Part shown: positions 60,554 through 64,000 of the stretch, piece after piece | Position numbering within the stretch: the stretch's first letter is position 1 | Layout: each line of letters starts with the position of its first letter | Assembly: GCF_003814815.1 (NCBI RefSeq) | Contig: NZ_RKQQ01000005.1 | Span: 124,001-188,000 of the forward strand | Source: Salisediminibacterium halotolerans | Lineage (GTDB): Bacteria; Bacillota; Bacilli; Bacillales; Salisediminibacteriaceae | Length of the DNA stretch: 64,000 bases | Reading direction: 5' to 3' | Program-made: the position numbers and the translations under genes | The notes under the pieces: model-generated | Database searches by the model: none | The model's input: the letters and a program-made list of their open reading frames with translations, nothing else | What the model was told of the DNA's origin: nothing

Positions 60554-62716
60554 TTACTCAGCTTCGCGGATGCCCCAAGAGCCGTTTCGGCGTTCATCGC
60601 CGCCGCCGTATATTCCTTCATAGGGATTGTCCGAGCTGTGAGAGAATCCAAGGCCTTGAATCCCGCCGTAAAAGAGCAGTGAGTCAGCGTAGCCCTGAAC
60701 GTTGTAATCGTAGCCCATTTGAAAATCCTCTTCATTAACGTTGTCAGGATTAAACGCAGGATCATCAACAGGACTGTATTGCAAAATTTCGCGCGCATAG
60801 TCATTGCCCAGCTGTTCTTCAGTATATAAAATATTCCCGTCCGTGTAGAAGCGCGGCTGCATAATCGCTTCTTGAAGCGACAGCGCTTCTCCATCTTCTT
60901 GGCCATATTGATACTCCATTGCAGTTTGGAACTGCATAGCCGGTATTCGACTTCCGCCCGGTGAACCAAATCCAAGCGAAGGAACTTCATATTCTTCGTT
61001 TTCATAGTTGACCGTTTCTGTGAAAATCATCGGTGATACAAATGTCCGCGGACGTTTGCCCGGTTCGTACCGGTTCATCGAGTCTTCGTTTTCACTGAAG
61101 TTATCGGTTTGATTATTGATAAAATAACCATCGTTATAAACGCCCGAACCGAAAAATTCCCCTAACGAGTGTGTAGCCGAAACCATGCGACCCTCATCAT
61201 CAACAATCACGAAATGCGTCGTGTTGCCGGGATCGTCAAGGTCGGTTTGAGTTTCGTCGCTGATCGCTGCTGTTGTATCCGGGTCTTCTTCAACAGGTTC
61301 GTTTTCATCCAGTTCATCTTCATCGATTTCGCCATCTCTGAGTTGCTCTGAGAGGGCATAAGGGTTCATTTCTACATCGTCAATAAGATTGTTAATATAA
61401 GCTTCACTGTTCAATTCTTGATGGTCGATCTCATCAAATTGCGGATCGCCCAGTGTTCCTAAACGGTCAGAATAGACAGCATCAGTAATTTCACTCATCA
61501 GATGGTAGTAATGAGCTTCTGTTTCTTCACTGTGTGCCAAGTGGCCAACTTCGATCTTGTCGTCTTCTTCCAGGCCGTCGAGTTCAGAGGCAAGCAGTGC
61601 TGAAACATTCTCAATTTCTTCTTCGTAATCCTCATTATCTCCTTCCAGTATTTCAATAAGCTCTGTAAGGTCGAGTCTGGAAGCCATCTGTAAGGCTTGG
61701 ATTACAATCGTACTCGATGCAGGCGAGGGACTGCCGTAAATCGTCTGCTCCCGACTTTCACCGTCATAATCATACGGCTCCCATGTCCCAGAAGCGACTT
61801 CCTCTCCTTCGGTGCGATGGACTTCGTACGATGCTAAATCGTCGACAGGAATATTCATCGTTTCGGCGAGCGATTCGGCGAGTTCGCCCTCATAAAATTC
61901 TTCAGAGCCTCCCGCTTTCAACCGTTCCAAAGTATCAGCGAGCGCATCGGGCTGTATCGTATCGTTAATGCCGACAGGCTCTCCGTATCGAGTATACTCC
62001 TCCTCGTCACTGTTACCGCCGTCTGCTGAACTAAAATCTAAGGTTCGGTGGTAACTGCTGATTTGGTCAGCAAATACTTCATCGACTTGATAGCCGTCAT
62101 CGACATAGTCATCGGTTGCTGCCAAGAGTTGTTCCCACTCTTTCTCGCCGCTTCCCATTTCTTCATAAACGGTTTCCATCCCTTTGACAAACCCGGGTAC
62201 TGCCATGCCACGTTCTGGAACGTCTTCGAGAGTCTGCGCGCTTTCCGGAGCGGCTTCACGGTAGTCGTAATTGACAATCCCTTCATCCGGATCATGAATT
62301 AACATGCTGCCGCCGCCGCCGAGGCCCGATCCATACGGTTCGACAACGCCGAGTGTGAACGAGACAGCGACCGCGGCATCAACAGCATTGCCACCGTCTT
62401 CTAAAACGTCCATTCCTTCTTCAACAGCGAGCGGGTGGGCAGAACTGACACCATAAACTCCAGGTTCAGGAGCATCAGAAACGGAGCCCGTTTCTGAATC
62501 AATATTGTTTTCGGTTTGATTTTGTGTACTGCCATTGTCATTTCCGGCAATGTCAATCGCTTCGTCTTCAAACTCGCGTGAATCACCGCCCGCATACGGA
62601 TCGCGGAATGGGTCGAAAAGGGTGTTAACCTCATCAAAATTCCAGGCAATAAGGAGCGGTAAGATCACAATTGATAAAATGTACGTCCGTTTTAAGTCTT
62701 TTTTATAATGGTTCAT
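60554..62716 (-). CDS. capD: CapD-like gamma-glutamyltransferase of the poly-gamma-glutamate capsule
   Basis: 720 aa. An N-terminal transmembrane anchor (about 12-26) and an acidic linker lead to the gamma-glutamyltransferase fold from about residue 85 (GVSSAHPLAVEEGMDVLEDG). The nucleophile Thr starts the small subunit in NTTHFVIVDDEG, and substrate loops GSGLGGGGS and GSPGGSRIP are intact. In capsule operons CapD cuts poly-gamma-glutamate and attaches it to the wall. The segment before the nucleophile is longer and more acidic than usual (proteins of this family are often 530-600 aa). Its ATG overlaps the capA stop (ATGA). Confidence 0.88.
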   Translation of the reverse strand: MNHYKKDLKRTYILSIVILPLLIAWNFDEVNTLFDPFRDPYAGGDSREFEDEAIDIAGNDNGSTQNQTENNIDSETGSVSDAPEPGVYGVSSAHPLAVEEGMDVLEDGGNAVDAAVAVSFTLGVVEPYGSGLGGGGSMLIHDPDEGIVNYDYREAAPESAQTLEDVPERGMAVPGFVKGMETVYEEMGSGEKEWEQLLAATDDYVDDGYQVDEVFADQISSYHRTLDFSSADGGNSDEEEYTRYGEPVGINDTIQPDALADTLERLKAGGSEEFYEGELAESLAETMNIPVDDLASYEVHRTEGEEVASGTWEPYDYDGESREQTIYGSPSPASSTIVIQALQMASRLDLTELIEILEGDNEDYEEEIENVSALLASELDGLEEDDKIEVGHLAHSEETEAHYYHLMSEITDAVYSDRLGTLGDPQFDEIDHQELNSEAYINNLIDDVEMNPYALSEQLRDGEIDEDELDENEPVEEDPDTTAAISDETQTDLDDPGNTTHFVIVDDEGRMVSATHSLGEFFGSGVYNDGYFINNQTDNFSENEDSMNRYEPGKRPRTFVSPMIFTETVNYENEEYEVPSLGFGSPGGSRIPAMQFQTAMEYQYGQEDGEALSLQEAIMQPRFYTDGNILYTEEQLGNDYAREILQYSPVDDPAFNPDNVNEEDFQMGYDYNVQGYADSLLFYGGIQGLGFSHSSDNPYEGIYGGGDERRNGSWGIREAE

Positions 62717-64000
62717 GATGTGTGGTCCACCTCGCTAAGTACTCCAGCTTCATCTAAATCAATGACTAAACGACCGTCGCGGACGTCCCAAATATCAGAA
62801 TCAAGGTCTTTTCTTAAGGAGCGGAAGATGCGGAAATTCTCATAGAAACTCGTAATCCCGCTCGTTTCACGTGGCGCTCCTTCCGCAATATCCATTGGGA
62901 CAAAGGCCAGTTCTTTTGAACCATCTTCGAGAAAGTCGAGCTGCGCGATCGCCGTTTCTTTTGTCCGCGTCCAGCCCTGGTCAAAGACGAAGTTTCCCAA
63001 ACTGTTAATAACAATGCCGACGTTTCCGCCGGAGCGTACAATACTGACGGGTTCAAGCACGTGCGAGTGATGACCGATAATCACATCGACACCCGCCTCC
63101 ACCATTATATTTGCCAACTCTTCTTGTTCTTCATTATAGCCGACTTGATATTCATCGCCCCAGTGCATATGGGCCATTACGATATCTGCATATTCATCGT
63201 CATCACTTTCTTCAATTTGTGTGTCTCGTGGAGCTGAGCCTTCGCTGTTATCAATTTTTATTTCGTCAATTAGGTTGATGAGTTCAGAATCACTCATGCT
63301 CCGATTCAGGGTGGTAAATACACCACTTACATTGGATTGAGCTGGAAAATTTTCCTCCATAAAAGAATCTGTTCGCCCAAAAATTCCGACGCGCACGTCA
63401 TCAGCGACATCAAAATAATCCATCTCCGCTGCTTCATCACTGTCCTCGCCGATTCCGAGCGATGCAATCTCGCGATTCTCTAAGTGCCTCATCGTCTCTT
63501 CAAATGATAAGTTGCTGTAATCCATTGTATGATTGTTTGCAAAATTGATCGAGTCGAAGTCGGCATCGATAACAGCATCGAGGGAGGTCGGCTGTGAATA
63601 AAGGTGGATGTCTTTATCGTAAAATTCAGCCGCTTCGATCACATCTTCACCGGGAAGGTCGCCGACATACACTGGATCGCCTGCTGCTTCTACCCAGTTG
63701 CGGATCGTTCTTTCGACATCAAATCCGCCGTTATCTGCATCAGTTTCTTGTGCTAAAGCGGCCTGTTCTAAAGCTTCTTGCCTCTCTTCTGTGTAATCCT
63801 CATAGCCTTCCTCAACGTATTTTTCATCTTCTTCGGCGACAAAATTTTGATATTGTTCTTTGTTGAGAATATTTCCGTAACCGGCTTGGATATCTTCCGG
63901 ATCCATCACCGCCGCTTCGAAATTCCCGGTTGTGTAGTCGGATTCTTCGAAGTGGGGACGGACGTACTCAAACAAGTGGTCAAAAACCGGCTGGCCTTCT
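62713..64000 (-). CDS. capA: Poly-gamma-glutamate synthesis protein CapA/PgsA, 5' end outside window
   Basis: At least 429 residues. CapA-fold (calcineurin-like) domain with TGNFEAAVM near the visible N-terminus, FANNHTMDYS, MAHMHWGDEYQ and IIGHHSHVLEPV, which hold the metal-binding Asn/His/Asp set. The frame stays open through the window edge (EGQPVFDHLFEYVRPHFEESDY), so the true start and the N-terminal membrane anchor lie beyond 64000. CapA works with the CapB ligase and CapC, expected just upstream. Highly acidic inserts fit a salt-adapted organism. Confidence 0.9.
   Translation of the reverse strand, partial: EGQPVFDHLFEYVRPHFEESDYTTGNFEAAVMDPEDIQAGYGNILNKEQYQNFVAEEDEKYVEEGYEDYTEERQEALEQAALAQETDADNGGFDVERTIRNWVEAAGDPVYVGDLPGEDVIEAAEFYDKDIHLYSQPTSLDAVIDADFDSINFANNHTMDYSNLSFEETMRHLENREIASLGIGEDSDEAAEMDYFDVADDVRVGIFGRTDSFMEENFPAQSNVSGVFTTLNRSMSDSELINLIDEIKIDNSEGSAPRDTQIEESDDDEYADIVMAHMHWGDEYQVGYNEEQEELANIMVEAGVDVIIGHHSHVLEPVSIVRSGGNVGIVINSLGNFVFDQGWTRTKETAIAQLDFLEDGSKELAFVPMDIAEGAPRETSGITSFYENFRIFRSLRKDLDSDIWDVRDGRLVIDLDEAGVLSEVDHTS

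Overview
The window comes from a low-GC Gram-positive member of the Bacillaceae, most likely a salt- and alkali-adapted one. The block mrp/salA - kbaA - 5S rRNA/tRNAs - sigW - rsiW - cdaA - cdaR - glmM - glmS follows the Bacillus subtilis order near the origin. Many exported domains are very rich in Asp/Glu/Asn (CdaR tail, TctC and DUF4352 lipoproteins, CapA/CapD), which suggests a haloalkaliphile. No transposase, integrase, prophage or CRISPR array was seen.

Layout. 1-0.8 kb: the 5' part of a UbiD-family decarboxylase (minus). 1-10.8 kb: the conserved block above, with an orphan 5S rRNA, four tRNAs (Asn, Thr, Glu, Gln), a SigW autoregulatory promoter, the c-di-AMP synthesis genes and a glmS ribozyme. 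10.8-18.7 kb: an aldo/keto reductase, the mannitol operon mtlA-mtlR-mtlF-mtlD and an iron alcohol dehydrogenase. 18.7-27.6 kb: single-gene units (UPF0316 protein, EamA exporter, CsbD stress protein, DUF2254 protein, HtpX, glutamate dehydrogenase, truncated haemoglobin, phosphofructokinase, second aldo/keto reductase, a very small ORF). 27.6-34.3 kb: a gluconate-type locus (gluconokinase, RpiR regulator, 6-phosphogluconate dehydrogenase) next to a complete tripartite tricarboxylate transporter (TctB, TctC, TctA). 34.4-39.7 kb: HelD, a rhodanese-metallo-beta-lactamase protein with CsoR/CstR-like operators, and a SulP transporter. 40.1-42.5 kb: a three-gene ABC cluster.

42.5-48.6 kb: a ribonucleotide reductase operon nrdA-nrdB-nrdD-nrdG. 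It is preceded by a pair of NrdR-like boxes spaced 31 bp and by a cobalamin riboswitch with a terminator. The operon pairs an aerobic class I and an anaerobic class III enzyme under a B12 off-switch, and none of the encoded enzymes has an obvious ATP-cone. 49-60.4 kb: mixed metabolic and membrane genes (dicarboxylate symporter, VOC protein, YhdH-type reductase, methyltransferase, TRIC-type channel, BrkB, PatB-type C-S lyase, FAD oxidoreductase, DUF4352 lipoprotein, WYL regulator, azoreductase). 60.5-64 kb: capD and the truncated capA of a poly-gamma-glutamate capsule operon running off the window.

The least explained structure is a dispersed intergenic repeat in four copies (about 27.2, 39.8, 48.7 and 56.4 kb). 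It has nested inverted repeats, an optional central hairpin module and, in three of four copies, a locus-specific hairpin duplicated on both sides. This is the best candidate here for an undescribed element family. Other notable signals are a pair of matching CRP/FNR-type palindromes, alternative hairpins between the glmS ribozyme and its ORF, and palindromes over several promoters.
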